DNA of 62,226 nt, taken from NCBI RefSeq assembly GCF_000974785.1, contig NZ_BBWV01000008.1, positions 1 to 62,226 on the forward strand, written 5' to 3'. The DNA is from Flavihumibacter petaseus NBRC 106054. GTDB taxonomy: Bacteria; Bacteroidota; Bacteroidia; Chitinophagales; Chitinophagaceae. This document shows positions 27,126 through 35,570 of the stretch, piece by piece. Position numbers and translations under genes: made by a program. Positions within the stretch are counted from its first letter, which is position 1. Every line of letters begins with the position of its first letter. Under the pieces are notes generated by a model that ran no database searches, had not been told where the DNA came from, and saw only the letters and a program-made list of their open reading frames with translations.

Positions 27126-27763
27126 ACAAAGGATTTAATAAAGAAAAAATGCATTATTATATTTCCTATAAGAAATGGATACGACAAAGTATTTGGATCA
27201 ACTATTTGAAAAATGCCGTTTGAAAAGATGGAAACATAAAATGATGCAGTTGTCATTGGGAGTGTAGATCCATAGCAAATCAAAAGTCCTGATATAATCC
27301 AGAAATGAGGTTGCGTATGTAGATTTGCAACATCTTCCGTTCTAAATATCCAATTAATATATTTATAACATTGCACTGTTATAATTAAGTTGGAGAATGC
27401 TTGAATAATTGTAGTAACTGACTCAAATAAGTGATACGATAATATGGGTGCGATCACGCACGCCAGGACATTGAAAGTCCAATTAATTTTGGTCTTGGTG
27501 AAAGAAGTGATATACAGTTGCAATAATACTATTTCGCTAACCACGAAACTTATGCCAGCAGAAGCGAAAATAATGTATGATTTTATTAAACCGGCATAAT
27601 ATAAATCAGCGACGATACTCGTTAGTAGGTCAATTATACAAAACGGAACAATATAACGAAACTCTTGTTGGTAGTACCTTCTAAATTTGGCTAACGAAAG
27701 TAAATAAGCCACGTTAATTGTTACAACCGCCAGTTGTAAAATAATCAAGACTTCGAACAGCAT
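27098..27763 (-). CDS. Polytopic membrane protein of signalling island (set 2)
   Basis: This 221-residue protein starts at the ATG at 27763 (MLFEVLIILQ). The longer reading from a TTG at 27781 is less likely. It has about seven hydrophobic segments, and near residues 153-170 a segment TQPHFWIISGLLICYGST corresponds to RQPNFWIVVGIMIYFSGT of the set-1 protein. I recognise no named family. It overlaps the kinase gene by 28 bp. Coupling of a membrane protein with a kinase that lacks a sensor domain, seen twice here, suggests that the two work as one receptor; this is inference. Confidence 0.75.
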   Translation of the reverse strand: MLFEVLIILQLAVVTINVAYLLSLAKFRRYYQQEFRYIVPFCIIDLLTSIVADLYYAGLIKSYIIFASAGISFVVSEIVLLQLYITSFTKTKINWTFNVLACVIAPILSYHLFESVTTIIQAFSNLIITVQCYKYINWIFRTEDVANLHTQPHFWIISGLLICYGSTLPMTTASFYVSIFSNGIFQIVDPNTLSYPFLIGNIIMHFFFIKSFVCHKLQLQS

Positions 27764-27816
27764 TGTGAGCTTTTCGACCAAACTACAAATTCGCTAACTA
27801 TCCTCATACCGTGTTT

Positions 27817-29028
27817 TCACCCAATGGGTGTCCGGAATTCTACCCTTTTTAGCTCAGCCAGGCGGTTAATAACCTGCTCAACCACGGCATCGGGACAGGA
27901 TGCCCCGCTGGTCAGTAATATAGTCAACGGCCGGCCGGAAGGCAGAAAACCCTCTGTCAACCTTTCCTGCCGCGTATGATAGTCGTAATGAAGTATCTCT
28001 CCGACGGCTCCGATCTTCCCGGCATCGCTGATAAAATAGGTCGGTAAACGCTGTTCACAGAGTTCCACCAGGTGTGTTGTATTGGAGGAATTATACCCCC
28101 CCACCACGATGGCCAGGTCCGCTTCAACCTCCAGCATGCCGGTCACTGCTGTCTGGTTGTCATTGGTGGCATAACACAAAGTATCCCTGGTATCCGCAAA
28201 ATGATCCGCAACGGTCGACAGTGTCAGGTTAAAATGATCCACCATCACCGACTTCAGGTACTCGGCTATTGCCTGGGTGTCGCTCGCCAGTTGTGTTGTC
28301 TGATTCACCACCCCGATCCGTTGGAGGTCTTTCGTACAATCGAAACCGGGGGAAAACATACCGGCAAACCGATCCGCAAACATAGCCGGGGTATGCTCTG
28401 CCCGGATAAAAGCGGCCAGGTCAATGGCATCTTTCATGTCATTCAGGATCAGTGACGGCGCATTCGCGGCCGCATGTGAAAAAGTTGCCCGCGTTTCTTC
28501 ATGTTTTGGCTTCCCATGAATGATCACGCTATACCCTTTCCGGGCAATCTGCTCACTGCGGTTCCAAACCTTTTCCACAAAAGGACAAGTCGTATTGTAG
28601 TGTTCTGTGTGGATTCCTTTACCCACCAACTGTCGCTCCAGGTCTAGTGTGGTTCCAAATGCAGGAATCAGTACTATGTCATCCGGCTGCAAAACGTCAA
28701 ATGGTATCAGTTGCCTGCCGTATGTGTCCTGCAGAAAACGTACACCAGCCTCCTGGAGATCTGCATTTACCTGTGGATTATGGATCATCTCACTGAGAAG
28801 GAAAATCCGCTTCCCGGGATTCTCATCAATAGTCCGGAACGCAATTTCAATGGCATTCTCCACGCCATAACAAAAACCGAAATGCCGGGCCAGGTAGATA
28901 CGGAGATCCCCGCCATCAAGCAGGGTAGGAGTAAAATCTTTCTTCATCCGATCTTCATCCTTCCGTCTCTGCTTAACAGCACTGATCAACGGGCTGCGGT
29001 ATTTTACCGGTACATCGAATTGCTTCAT
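27817..29028 (-). CDS. ispH: 4-hydroxy-3-methylbut-2-enyl diphosphate reductase
   Basis: This 403-residue IspH (LytB) enzyme carries out the last step of the MEP isoprenoid pathway, reducing HMBPP to IPP and DMAPP with an iron-sulfur cluster. The three cluster cysteines are in HFGFCYGVENAI (about 53), TTCPFVEKVW (about 148) and SGASCPDAVVEQVI (about 378). The protein is of the long type seen in cyanobacteria and some Bacteroidota, with an N-terminal extension before residue 40. It supplies precursors for the prenyl synthase encoded at 13729. A TAATTTTG -7 box lies about 29 bp upstream. Confidence 0.97.
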   Translation of the reverse strand: MKQFDVPVKYRSPLISAVKQRRKDEDRMKKDFTPTLLDGGDLRIYLARHFGFCYGVENAIEIAFRTIDENPGKRIFLLSEMIHNPQVNADLQEAGVRFLQDTYGRQLIPFDVLQPDDIVLIPAFGTTLDLERQLVGKGIHTEHYNTTCPFVEKVWNRSEQIARKGYSVIIHGKPKHEETRATFSHAAANAPSLILNDMKDAIDLAAFIRAEHTPAMFADRFAGMFSPGFDCTKDLQRIGVVNQTTQLASDTQAIAEYLKSVMVDHFNLTLSTVADHFADTRDTLCYATNDNQTAVTGMLEVEADLAIVVGGYNSSNTTHLVELCEQRLPTYFISDAGKIGAVGEILHYDYHTRQERLTEGFLPSGRPLTILLTSGASCPDAVVEQVINRLAELKRVEFRTPIG

Positions 29029-29056
29029 AAGGCGCTCTCTGGCTAGTTGCCGGATG

Positions 29057-29064
29057 CAAAATTA
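29057..29064 (-). promoter_or_regulatory. Promoter -7 box of ispH
   Basis: TAATTTTG on minus matches TAnnTTTG, 29 bp before the start codon. A TTTG lies upstream but at only 13 nt spacing. Confidence 0.45.
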
Positions 29065-29090
29065 TCTTATTTTCACCCAAATGAATTGTT

Positions 29091-30467
29091 ATGACAGTTC
29101 TAAGGGTTCTGGTTCTGGTGGCGTTCGCCGGAATTTCATGTATTGACCCGGCTACAACAAATACTGCTGACAAAAATGACAAAATGAGCCATCCGCATTT
29201 TGAACCCCTGGATTGGGTAAAACAAACCAATATCTACGAAGTTAACCTCAGACAATACACCCCCGAAGGAACCTTTAATGCATTTGCGAAGGAACTTCCA
29301 CGACTGAAAGATATGGGCGCCCAGGTCATCTGGTTCATGCCGATCACCCCAATCGCCACTGAAAAGCACAAGGGCAGCCTCGGCAGCTACTATGCCTGTT
29401 CCGATTATATGGCCACGAACCCGGAGTTCGGCAGTCTGGATGACTTCAAACAACTGGTGAAACAAGCCCACGACCTTGATCTTAAAGTAATTATTGACTG
29501 GGTAGCCAATCATACCGGTTACGGACACGTATGGACGAAAACCAACCCGGAATATTTTAAAAAGAACGAACAGGGTCAATTCTTCGATAAGAATGGCTGG
29601 GATGATGTAATCGACCTGGACTACTCCAATATAGACATGCGGAAAACTATGATCAGGGCGATGGACTTCTGGGTGAAAGAGACAGATATTGATGGTTTCC
29701 GTTGCGATATGGCCATGCTGGTTCCACTGGACTTCTGGAAAGATGCCCGCGCTGCCCTCGATGCCCGGAAAAAACTCTTCTGGCTCGCTGAATGTGAGGA
29801 AGTTAACTACCACGAAGCCTTCGACGCTACCTACTCCTGGGAGTGGATGCACAAAACTGAGGACTTTGCCAAAGGCCGCACCGATATCGCCGGGCTGGAC
29901 AGTCTGCTCCATCGCATCAACGAACAATATCCGGCGCCGGCCTATAAAGTATACTTTACCTCCAACCATGACGAGAACAGCTGGAATGGCACCGAATTTG
30001 AAAAATACGGGCCTGCCGCACCGGCCCTCGCCGTGTTCGCGGCGACCTGGAACGGGATCCCCATGGTATACAGCGGACAGGAACTACCCAGTCATAAAAG
30101 ACTGAAATTTTTTGACAAGGACCCCATCGAATGGACCGGCAAATACGAACTGCACGATTTTTACAAGACGTTGCTCCACCTTCATTCCACTCATCCGGCA
30201 CTAAGGGCCGGCGATGCCGCCGTGACCACCTACAGGCTGCAAACCAACGTTAATGACGCACTCTTTGGTTTTCTCAGAAAGAACGGGAAAGACGAAGTGC
30301 TCGTGCTGCTCAACCTGTCCAACCGCGATAACCTTAATGTTGATATCACGGACGATATTGTGCAGGGCAAATTCAAAGAGATTTTCTCCGGTGATGAGCA
30401 TGACTTTTCCGCCAGCCGGCAATATACCATCCCGGCCTGGGGATACAGGGTGTTTACCAAAAGCTGA
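29091..30467 (+). CDS. GH13 alpha-amylase family lipoprotein
   Basis: This 458-residue glycoside hydrolase family 13 enzyme has a lipoprotein signal (lipobox GISC, Cys17). Its (beta/alpha)8 barrel shows all four family regions: DWVANHTG (about 137-144), nucleophile in DGFRCDMA (about 200-207, Asp), acid/base in WLAECEE (Glu) and TSNHDENSW (transition-state Asp). An all-beta C-terminal domain follows. It probably acts on alpha-glucans or maltooligosaccharides at the cell surface or in the periplasm; exact specificity cannot be read. The gene stands alone, divergent from ispH and convergent with the HtrA gene, with a shared terminator. Confidence 0.93.
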   Translation: MTVLRVLVLVAFAGISCIDPATTNTADKNDKMSHPHFEPLDWVKQTNIYEVNLRQYTPEGTFNAFAKELPRLKDMGAQVIWFMPITPIATEKHKGSLGSYYACSDYMATNPEFGSLDDFKQLVKQAHDLDLKVIIDWVANHTGYGHVWTKTNPEYFKKNEQGQFFDKNGWDDVIDLDYSNIDMRKTMIRAMDFWVKETDIDGFRCDMAMLVPLDFWKDARAALDARKKLFWLAECEEVNYHEAFDATYSWEWMHKTEDFAKGRTDIAGLDSLLHRINEQYPAPAYKVYFTSNHDENSWNGTEFEKYGPAAPALAVFAATWNGIPMVYSGQELPSHKRLKFFDKDPIEWTGKYELHDFYKTLLHLHSTHPALRAGDAAVTTYRLQTNVNDALFGFLRKNGKDEVLVLLNLSNRDNLNVDITDDIVQGKFKEIFSGDEHDFSASRQYTIPAWGYRVFTKS

Positions 30468-30483
30468 AAATTATTGTTCAATA

Positions 30484-30513
30484 AAAAAGGCTGCCATCCC
30501 GGGCAGCCTTTTT
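30484..30513. terminator. Bidirectional terminator between GH13 and htrA
   Basis: A 12-bp stem (AAAAAGGCTGCC / GGCAGCCTTTTT) with a 6-nt loop has A/T runs on both sides. It can stop both the plus GH13 transcript and the minus HtrA transcript. Confidence 0.9.
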
Positions 30514-30529
30514 AGTATAGGGAAAGAAC

Positions 30530-32014
30530 CTATTCACTGATCTTCATCGGATAGCGGAAGATACCTTCATAGCCCGGATACATCCCATCAAGGGTAACGG
30601 AGCTTCCGGCTTTTTCCATCTCTGTCCTGAACTCTTCCACATTGCTTACTTCCTTACCATTCACTTTCAGGATCACAAAGCCATCTTCCATCCTCGTTTT
30701 ACTGAATGCGCCATTTTCATCGATGCTCTTCACCATCACACCGCCTTTCACACCCATCTCCTTGGCCATCTTGCTGTCAATAGTGGCAAGATCAGCACCC
30801 AGTTTGTCCAGCACGGATGTTTTTACGATATCGGTAGTACCACCACTGTTGCGCAGCACCACATCAATGTTGAAATCCTTACCATCACGGCGGTAACCGA
30901 TCTTCACCTTGTCACCCGGGCGGAAGGTGGCGATCTGACCCTGCATTTCTGCACCGGTGCGGATAGGGATATTATTGATGCGGGTGATGAAATCGCCCTT
31001 TTTAATGCCGGAAGCAAATGCAGCACCATCTTTGGTAACATCGAGCACGTATACACCATCACCGTCGCTGATACCCTCCTGCTTTTTCACTTCATCACTC
31101 AGGTTGTCCGGTGCATAATTGATGCCCAGGTATGCCCGCTGAACAGTGCCGAACTTCATCAGGTCAGCAACTATCTTTTTTACCACGTTCACTGGGATAG
31201 TAAAGGAGTATCCTGCGTAAGATCCGGTGGGAGAGGCAATTGCTGAGTTGATACCGATCAGCTGACCTGACGTATTGATCAGCGGACCACCACTGTTTCC
31301 GGGATTGACTGCTGCATCGGTCTGGATAAATGACTCGATGGGTACTTTGCTTTGCCTGCGGTTAATGTCAAGGGTACGGCTCTTCGCACTCACGATACCT
31401 GCCGTAACCGTCGCATCCAGGTTGAGCGGATAACCAACGGCAAGCACCCACTGACCAATCTTAACCTCATCAGAATTGCCATATAGCAGGAACGGAAGGT
31501 TCTTTGCATCAATCTTGATCACCGCCAGGTCACTGGATGGATCAGCTCCGATGAGCTTGGCCTTGAACGTTTTTTTATCGGAGAGATTCACAGTGATCTC
31601 ATCGGCACCATCCACCACGTGGTTGTTGGTGACAATAAAGCCGTCGTCACTGATGATCGCACCAGAGCCGGAGGCCATCTGTGGCAAGGCGCGGGGTGCC
31701 ATCCCTTCGTCCCAGTCAAATCCGAAGAGGTCGAAAAGCGGACTTCTTTTGGGAAGATTATTGCTGGCTGTCCGGGTAGCTTTTGTTTTGATATGTACTG
31801 TCGCCGGAATTGAACTGGCGGCAGCTTCAGAAAAATCCGTCGGGGCATTGGCGCCTCCGTCGAAAAATCCGGCATAATTGGACGGGATACGGTTGCTGTC
31901 AGAAACGGTGTAGGTATAGGGGCTCTTATTTACATATTTGTTATATGCCCACATGCTTCCAACAGAAGTAACCGCGCTGAGCAGCATAACGGGTACTACG
32001 TGCTGTAATTTCAT
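30530..32014 (-). CDS. HtrA/DegP-type periplasmic serine protease
   Basis: This 494-residue Do-family protease has an N-terminal signal or anchor segment and a trypsin-like domain with the triad His132 (TNNHVV), Asp162 (SSDLAVI) and Ser241 (NPGNSGGPL). Two PDZ domains follow (about 285-375 and 400-485). It degrades or refolds damaged envelope proteins. The start at 32014 (MKLQHVV) is chosen because it gives a proper signal segment; the Met at 32056 adds 14 polar residues. It shares the terminator at 30484-30513 with the convergent GH13 gene. Confidence 0.96.
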   Translation of the reverse strand: MKLQHVVPVMLLSAVTSVGSMWAYNKYVNKSPYTYTVSDSNRIPSNYAGFFDGGANAPTDFSEAAASSIPATVHIKTKATRTASNNLPKRSPLFDLFGFDWDEGMAPRALPQMASGSGAIISDDGFIVTNNHVVDGADEITVNLSDKKTFKAKLIGADPSSDLAVIKIDAKNLPFLLYGNSDEVKIGQWVLAVGYPLNLDATVTAGIVSAKSRTLDINRRQSKVPIESFIQTDAAVNPGNSGGPLINTSGQLIGINSAIASPTGSYAGYSFTIPVNVVKKIVADLMKFGTVQRAYLGINYAPDNLSDEVKKQEGISDGDGVYVLDVTKDGAAFASGIKKGDFITRINNIPIRTGAEMQGQIATFRPGDKVKIGYRRDGKDFNIDVVLRNSGGTTDIVKTSVLDKLGADLATIDSKMAKEMGVKGGVMVKSIDENGAFSKTRMEDGFVILKVNGKEVSNVEEFRTEMEKAGSSVTLDGMYPGYEGIFRYPMKISE

Positions 32015-32135
32015 AGTAGTTTTCCTTTTTGTTTTTTCTGATATAGATGCATACAAATTAACGAAGCGGCACTCTTTTGGATCAACCGCCCGGCCGGTTT
32101 AACAATAGTTTTACTAAGGTCTTCGTACATGCTTC

Positions 32136-33137
32136 TTAAAGATACGATAAAAATTGCATCGTATCGACCCCGTCCGCATAGTCAGACAGGCCAGGTTCCT
32201 GAGCCGATCCGAACGGGATATGACCGTGTCCAACGATGCACTGGATGCTATTATTGTGCTCCGGTTTTTCGAGGGGCATCTCACCTGGTGGATAATAACT
32301 GTAGTGAATCACGGAAATAGGGGAGAATATGGCCGGGTTCTCAACGAGCAACACAGATCCGTTCGACATATAGTACTGGTGGTTCAGCAGAAGAATCGCC
32401 AGCTGGTAATCGTAGTTGTTTTTGTATTTGGGATGATCAAAATAGGAACTGTATTTTTTTGCTGCATTCAGAAAGGGAAGGAAGTCGTAGCCCTCAGGAA
32501 CATACAGGTGGGTGACGTTCCGGCATCCCATTCCAAAGTACTGATGTGTATCATCCGCCAGTTGCACCAGTTCACCGGCAGTTTCACTGCCGTCAAGTAC
32601 AGCCACAGAGGTACGGTTGCGCCGGATAATGCTTGGATATTTCCCGAAATAGTATTCGAAATACCTGGATGTGTTGTCGCTGCCGGTCGCAATATAGGCA
32701 TCACAGGATTTCAGCTGTTCGGCAAAAGAAGTATAGCCAGCTACCCCTGGTTCCCATTCTTCCAGCTTTTTTACCAGGTGGGGCAGGAGCACCGCATCTT
32801 TGGACGATAATTTCACCTTGCTGTTATGCCCGCTCACGAACACCGCGAGCCAGTCATGAAATCCCACCAGGGGGATATTTCCAGCCATCACTATGCCTAC
32901 GGTTTTTGCCGCAGGACGGTCGCTTGGAACAACATAAGCATCGGCCCAGTTCCGGAGAAGGTCTGCCTGAAGAAAATTATCAGCAATTGCGGTGACGGCC
33001 TCCTCCACACCAACTGCGCTGAACCAGGGATTGGTTAACGATGCACGGGTCTTTATCTCCTGCCATTCTGAAGGGTTTTCCCGGAGATAAATTCCCAACC
33101 GGGCCAATAAATCTATCCGGCATTGTAAATTCAACAT
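32136..33137 (-). CDS. LuxC-like acyl-CoA reductase
   Basis: This 333-residue protein is related to the LuxC acyl-CoA/fatty-acid reductase family, itself of the aldehyde dehydrogenase fold. The Rossmann-like part has VGIVMAGNIPLVGFHDWL (about 77-94). The probable catalytic Cys is in QYFGMGCRNVTHLYVPEGYD (about 203-222). It is shorter than LuxC (about 480) but similar to what I recall for Bacteroidota copies. The gene is divergent from a ferredoxin gene, 58 bp away. It might make a fatty aldehyde or alcohol; the substrate is unknown and no LuxE or LuxD partner is present here. Confidence 0.82.
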   Translation of the reverse strand: MLNLQCRIDLLARLGIYLRENPSEWQEIKTRASLTNPWFSAVGVEEAVTAIADNFLQADLLRNWADAYVVPSDRPAAKTVGIVMAGNIPLVGFHDWLAVFVSGHNSKVKLSSKDAVLLPHLVKKLEEWEPGVAGYTSFAEQLKSCDAYIATGSDNTSRYFEYYFGKYPSIIRRNRTSVAVLDGSETAGELVQLADDTHQYFGMGCRNVTHLYVPEGYDFLPFLNAAKKYSSYFDHPKYKNNYDYQLAILLLNHQYYMSNGSVLLVENPAIFSPISVIHYSYYPPGEMPLEKPEHNNSIQCIVGHGHIPFGSAQEPGLSDYADGVDTMQFLSYL

Positions 33138-33152
33138 GTCCCTCTAAATTTG
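33123..33152 (+). promoter_or_regulatory. Promoter of the ferredoxin gene
   Basis: TTG at 33123-33125, then 19 nt, then TAAATTTG at 33145-33152 forms a full Bacteroidota promoter, 44 bp before the ferredoxin start. Its -33 end lies inside the 5' end of the divergent acyl-CoA reductase gene. Confidence 0.75.
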
Positions 33153-33195
33153 CTGCAAGTTAACTGCTTCTAGAACCCATTAAAAATTTGAGCCC

Positions 33196-33543
33196 ATGGC
33201 AATTAAAATAACCGATGAATGCATCAACTGCGGGGCCTGCGAGCCCGAATGTCCCAATAATGCCATCTATGAAGGCGGTGTGGAGTGGGCATTGAGCGAT
33301 GGCACCACGGTTAAAGGAAGTTTTACGCTGATGGACGGGTCAGTGCTTGATTCCGATACCCGCAATGCTCCCATCAGTGTGGATACTTATTATATCGTTC
33401 CGAACAAGTGTACTGAATGTCAGGGTTTTCACGAGGAACCCCAATGTGCGGCTGTCTGCCCGGTAGATTGCTGCGTGCCCGATGAAATGTACCAGGAGAC
33501 CGTGGATGAACTGCTCGCGAAGAAAGAAAAACTGCATCTCTGA
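33196..33543 (+). CDS. 4Fe-4S dicluster ferredoxin
   Basis: This 115-residue cytosolic ferredoxin has two cluster-binding motifs. The first is [12 protein letters not shown] (residues 9-20, CxxCxxCxxxC). The second is split by an insertion: [18 protein letters not shown] (about 75-92), with CxxC-x8-CxxxCP spacing, the type seen in Azotobacter/Chromatium-like proteins. It is a low-potential electron carrier. In Bacteroidota it is often found beside an acyl-CoA reductase gene, as here, which suggests a common but undefined use. It is well supported by its promoter. Confidence 0.93.
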   Translation: MAIKITDECINCGACEPECPNNAIYEGGVEWALSDGTTVKGSFTLMDGSVLDSDTRNAPISVDTYYIVPNKCTECQGFHEEPQCAAVCPVDCCVPDEMYQETVDELLAKKEKLHL

Positions 33544-33585
33544 TCACGGCTTTTTTCTTACCTTTAAGCAGAACATCGTTTTAAT

Positions 33586-33676
33586 AGTAGCGCAAGCTAC
33601 TTCGTATAGGTGGGTGATATTTCCCACCGGGTAACGGGTGAAGGTGTCAAATCCTTCACCTTTTTCTTGATACGAA
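33586..33676 (+). ncRNA. Candidate structured RNA leader upstream of ddl
   Basis: Four helices fit together in the 153-nt gap before ddl. A GNRA-capped hairpin lies at 33586-33601 (AGTAGC-GCAA-GCTACT). A closing stem TTCGTAT/ATACGAA (33601-33607 with 33670-33676; its first base is shared with the hairpin end) encloses two hairpins. P2 is at 33609-33628 (GGTGGG/CCCACC) and P3 at 33637-33660 (GGTGAAGG/CCTTCACC), each with an 8-nt loop. P3 is followed by TTTTTC and so could act as a terminator. The loops share a 4-nt complement (ATTT and AAAT). A -7-like TACCTTTA lies at 33559-33566. This could be a cis-regulatory leader, a small RNA, or only the ferredoxin terminator plus chance pairing. I match it to no known riboswitch class. 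Confidence 0.45.
33637..33665 (+). terminator. Terminator hairpin between ferredoxin and ddl
   Basis: A perfect 8-bp stem (GGTGAAGG / CCTTCACC) with an 8-nt loop is followed by TTTTT. It is the P3 helix of the structured leader. It would end ferredoxin transcripts or attenuate ddl. Confidence 0.7.
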
Positions 33677-33696
33677 CCGAACTACTTCAACCTCAT

Positions 33697-34689
33697 ATGC
33701 AACAAAAAAAGGTGATCGCCTTCGTAACCGGGGGGTATTCCGGTGAGGCGGAAATTTCTTATAAGAGTGCCATCACAATCGGAAAAAACCTGGACAGGGA
33801 AAAATTTGACGTATATAAGATTGATATCCGGAAGGATGGATGGTTTTATCTGCCTGAAACAGGTGATCCTGTTGCTGTCAACCAGAATGGATTTATCATC
33901 GAACTACCGGATAAGACTATCCGATTTGATGCGGTATTGATCGGTATCCACGGCACACCTGGCGAAGATGGAAAGCTTCAGGGCTATTTTGATCTGCAGG
34001 GCCTGCCTTATACCAGTTGCGATGCAGCGACCTCGGCGCTCACCTTCAATAAGCGCTATACCGTAGCTGTAGCTGCTTTTGCAGGAATCAATGTGGCACG
34101 TTCCCTCCACCTGTTCCGTGAACGGCCGCTTGAACCGGCAGCCATCCTGGATCAACTGAAACTTCCGGTATTTGTAAAACCCAACAATGGCGGCAGCAGT
34201 ATCGGCATGAGCAAGGTTTCACGGCCGGAAGACCTGGAAGCCGCAATCCAAAAGGCTTTCGGGGAAGACAACCAGGTATTGATTGAAGAATTCATTACCG
34301 GACGTGAATTCACTATTGGTGTATTCCAGAGCAAGGGTGAGATTATTACGCTCCCCTTTACGGAGATCATCGCCAAAAATGAGTTTTTTGATTTCGAAGC
34401 GAAATATGCCGGAAAAAGTGAAGAGATCACCCCGGCCCAGGTAGATATTGTTGTTGCCGAAAAAGTGCGCGAAGCTGCCAGGAAAGTTTACCGGGTATTT
34501 AATTGCCGTGGCATTATCCGGATCGATTTCATTTATAATGAAGCCGCCGGTGCCCCATATATGCTGGAAATTAATACAGTTCCCGGTCAGAGTGAAGCTT
34601 CTATCGTTCCGCAGCAGGTGCGCGCCATGGGCTGGACCCTGAAGGATTTCTACTCTGCCCTTATTGAGGACGCGTTGGAACATAAATAA
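33697..34689 (+). CDS. ddl: D-alanine--D-alanine ligase
   Basis: This 330-residue ATP-grasp enzyme makes the D-Ala-D-Ala dipeptide of peptidoglycan. Motifs seen are GYSGEAEISYKSA (about 9-21), HGTPGEDGKLQGYFDLQGLPYTS (split here as the HGxxGEDG loop and the GLPYTS strand), VKPNNGGSSIGMSK and the C-terminal MLEINTVPGQSEASIVP. The start at 33697 (MQQKKVI) matches the family; the longer frame from 33610 runs through the structured leader and is not coding. It is followed 45 bp later by a PASTA-domain gene, an arrangement common in Bacteroidota. Confidence 0.96.
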   Translation: MQQKKVIAFVTGGYSGEAEISYKSAITIGKNLDREKFDVYKIDIRKDGWFYLPETGDPVAVNQNGFIIELPDKTIRFDAVLIGIHGTPGEDGKLQGYFDLQGLPYTSCDAATSALTFNKRYTVAVAAFAGINVARSLHLFRERPLEPAAILDQLKLPVFVKPNNGGSSIGMSKVSRPEDLEAAIQKAFGEDNQVLIEEFITGREFTIGVFQSKGEIITLPFTEIIAKNEFFDFEAKYAGKSEEITPAQVDIVVAEKVREAARKVYRVFNCRGIIRIDFIYNEAAGAPYMLEINTVPGQSEASIVPQQVRAMGWTLKDFYSALIEDALEHK

Positions 34690-34734
34690 TTTTCGCTTTC
34701 TTTGAATCCAAATCCTTAAAAGAAAAGAACATCA

Positions 34735-35562
34735 GTGCTCTCTTTCATCACTAAAAAGCCGCTGTGGGTCAATATGCTGGTTGCCCTCGCGCTGGTCGGC
34801 ATCCTGGTTTTGCTCTTTTTCAGCACACTTGAATTCTTCACCCGTCATGATGAAGTGATCTCGGTTCCCACTGTTACCGGGAAATCTCTCGAGCAGGCCA
34901 AATCCATCCTGGAAAAAGAAGGTTTTGATGTGGTGGTGCAGGACTCTGTTTACCGCGACACTGTCAAAGCCCTCGCTGTGGTCAAACAATTCCCTGAAGC
35001 TGAGGCTACCGTTAAAGTGAACCGCACCGTCTACCTGACCATCAACCGGGCTATTCCCCCGGAAGTAGTCATGCCCAACCTCATCGGTATGAGCCTGCGG
35101 AACGCCACTATCGTACTGAAACAATTCGGACTGAAACTGGGGGATACGACCTATAAACCGGATTTTGCCAAGAACTCGGTTCTCAACCAGAACCGCAATG
35201 GTGCAGAAGTTAAACCCGGTACAAAATTGCCGATGGGTACTGCCATTTCCATTGTTCTGGGTAGCGGATTATCTGATATTGACATGTCAGTTCCCGACCT
35301 GGTCGGAATGACCTTTGCCGACGCCAGTTCCCTGATTAACAGTATAGGGATAAATTTCGGAGCAAAGGTGCTCGACAATGACGTTCGGGACAGCAGCACT
35401 GCCTTTATCTACCGGCAAAGTCCCGACTATTATACTCCTGATGGAAAGACCAATCGCATCCGCCCCGGACAAATGATCGACGTCTGGCTGGGAACCCAAC
35501 GCCCGGTGCGGGATACAACAAGAATAGCGCCCGCTCCAAAGCCGGCGGAAAACAACTATTAA
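34735..35562 (+). CDS. PASTA-domain membrane protein
   Basis: This 275-residue protein starts with GTG and has one N-terminal membrane helix (about 13-32). Three PASTA domains then lie outside the membrane (about 40-107, 109-178 and 184-258, each beginning with a VP or MP-x-L-x-G-type segment). The tail is Pro-rich. PASTA domains bind peptidoglycan fragments or muropeptides in kinases and penicillin-binding proteins, but no kinase or transpeptidase domain is attached here. The neighbouring ddl gene supports a cell-wall role. No in-frame ATG would preserve the membrane helix, so the GTG start is likely. Confidence 0.88.
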   Translation: MLSFITKKPLWVNMLVALALVGILVLLFFSTLEFFTRHDEVISVPTVTGKSLEQAKSILEKEGFDVVVQDSVYRDTVKALAVVKQFPEAEATVKVNRTVYLTINRAIPPEVVMPNLIGMSLRNATIVLKQFGLKLGDTTYKPDFAKNSVLNQNRNGAEVKPGTKLPMGTAISIVLGSGLSDIDMSVPDLVGMTFADASSLINSIGINFGAKVLDNDVRDSSTAFIYRQSPDYYTPDGKTNRIRPGQMIDVWLGTQRPVRDTTRIAPAPKPAENNY

Positions 35563-35570
35563 AAAAGTTT

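Noticed and set aside
29136-29969. 277-codon minus-strand frame opposite the GH13 gene
   Set aside because: Antisense shadow; all four GH13 regions are on the plus strand.
34219-34683. 154-codon minus-strand frame within ddl
   Set aside because: Antisense shadow of a clear ATP-grasp gene; codon pattern follows the ddl frame.
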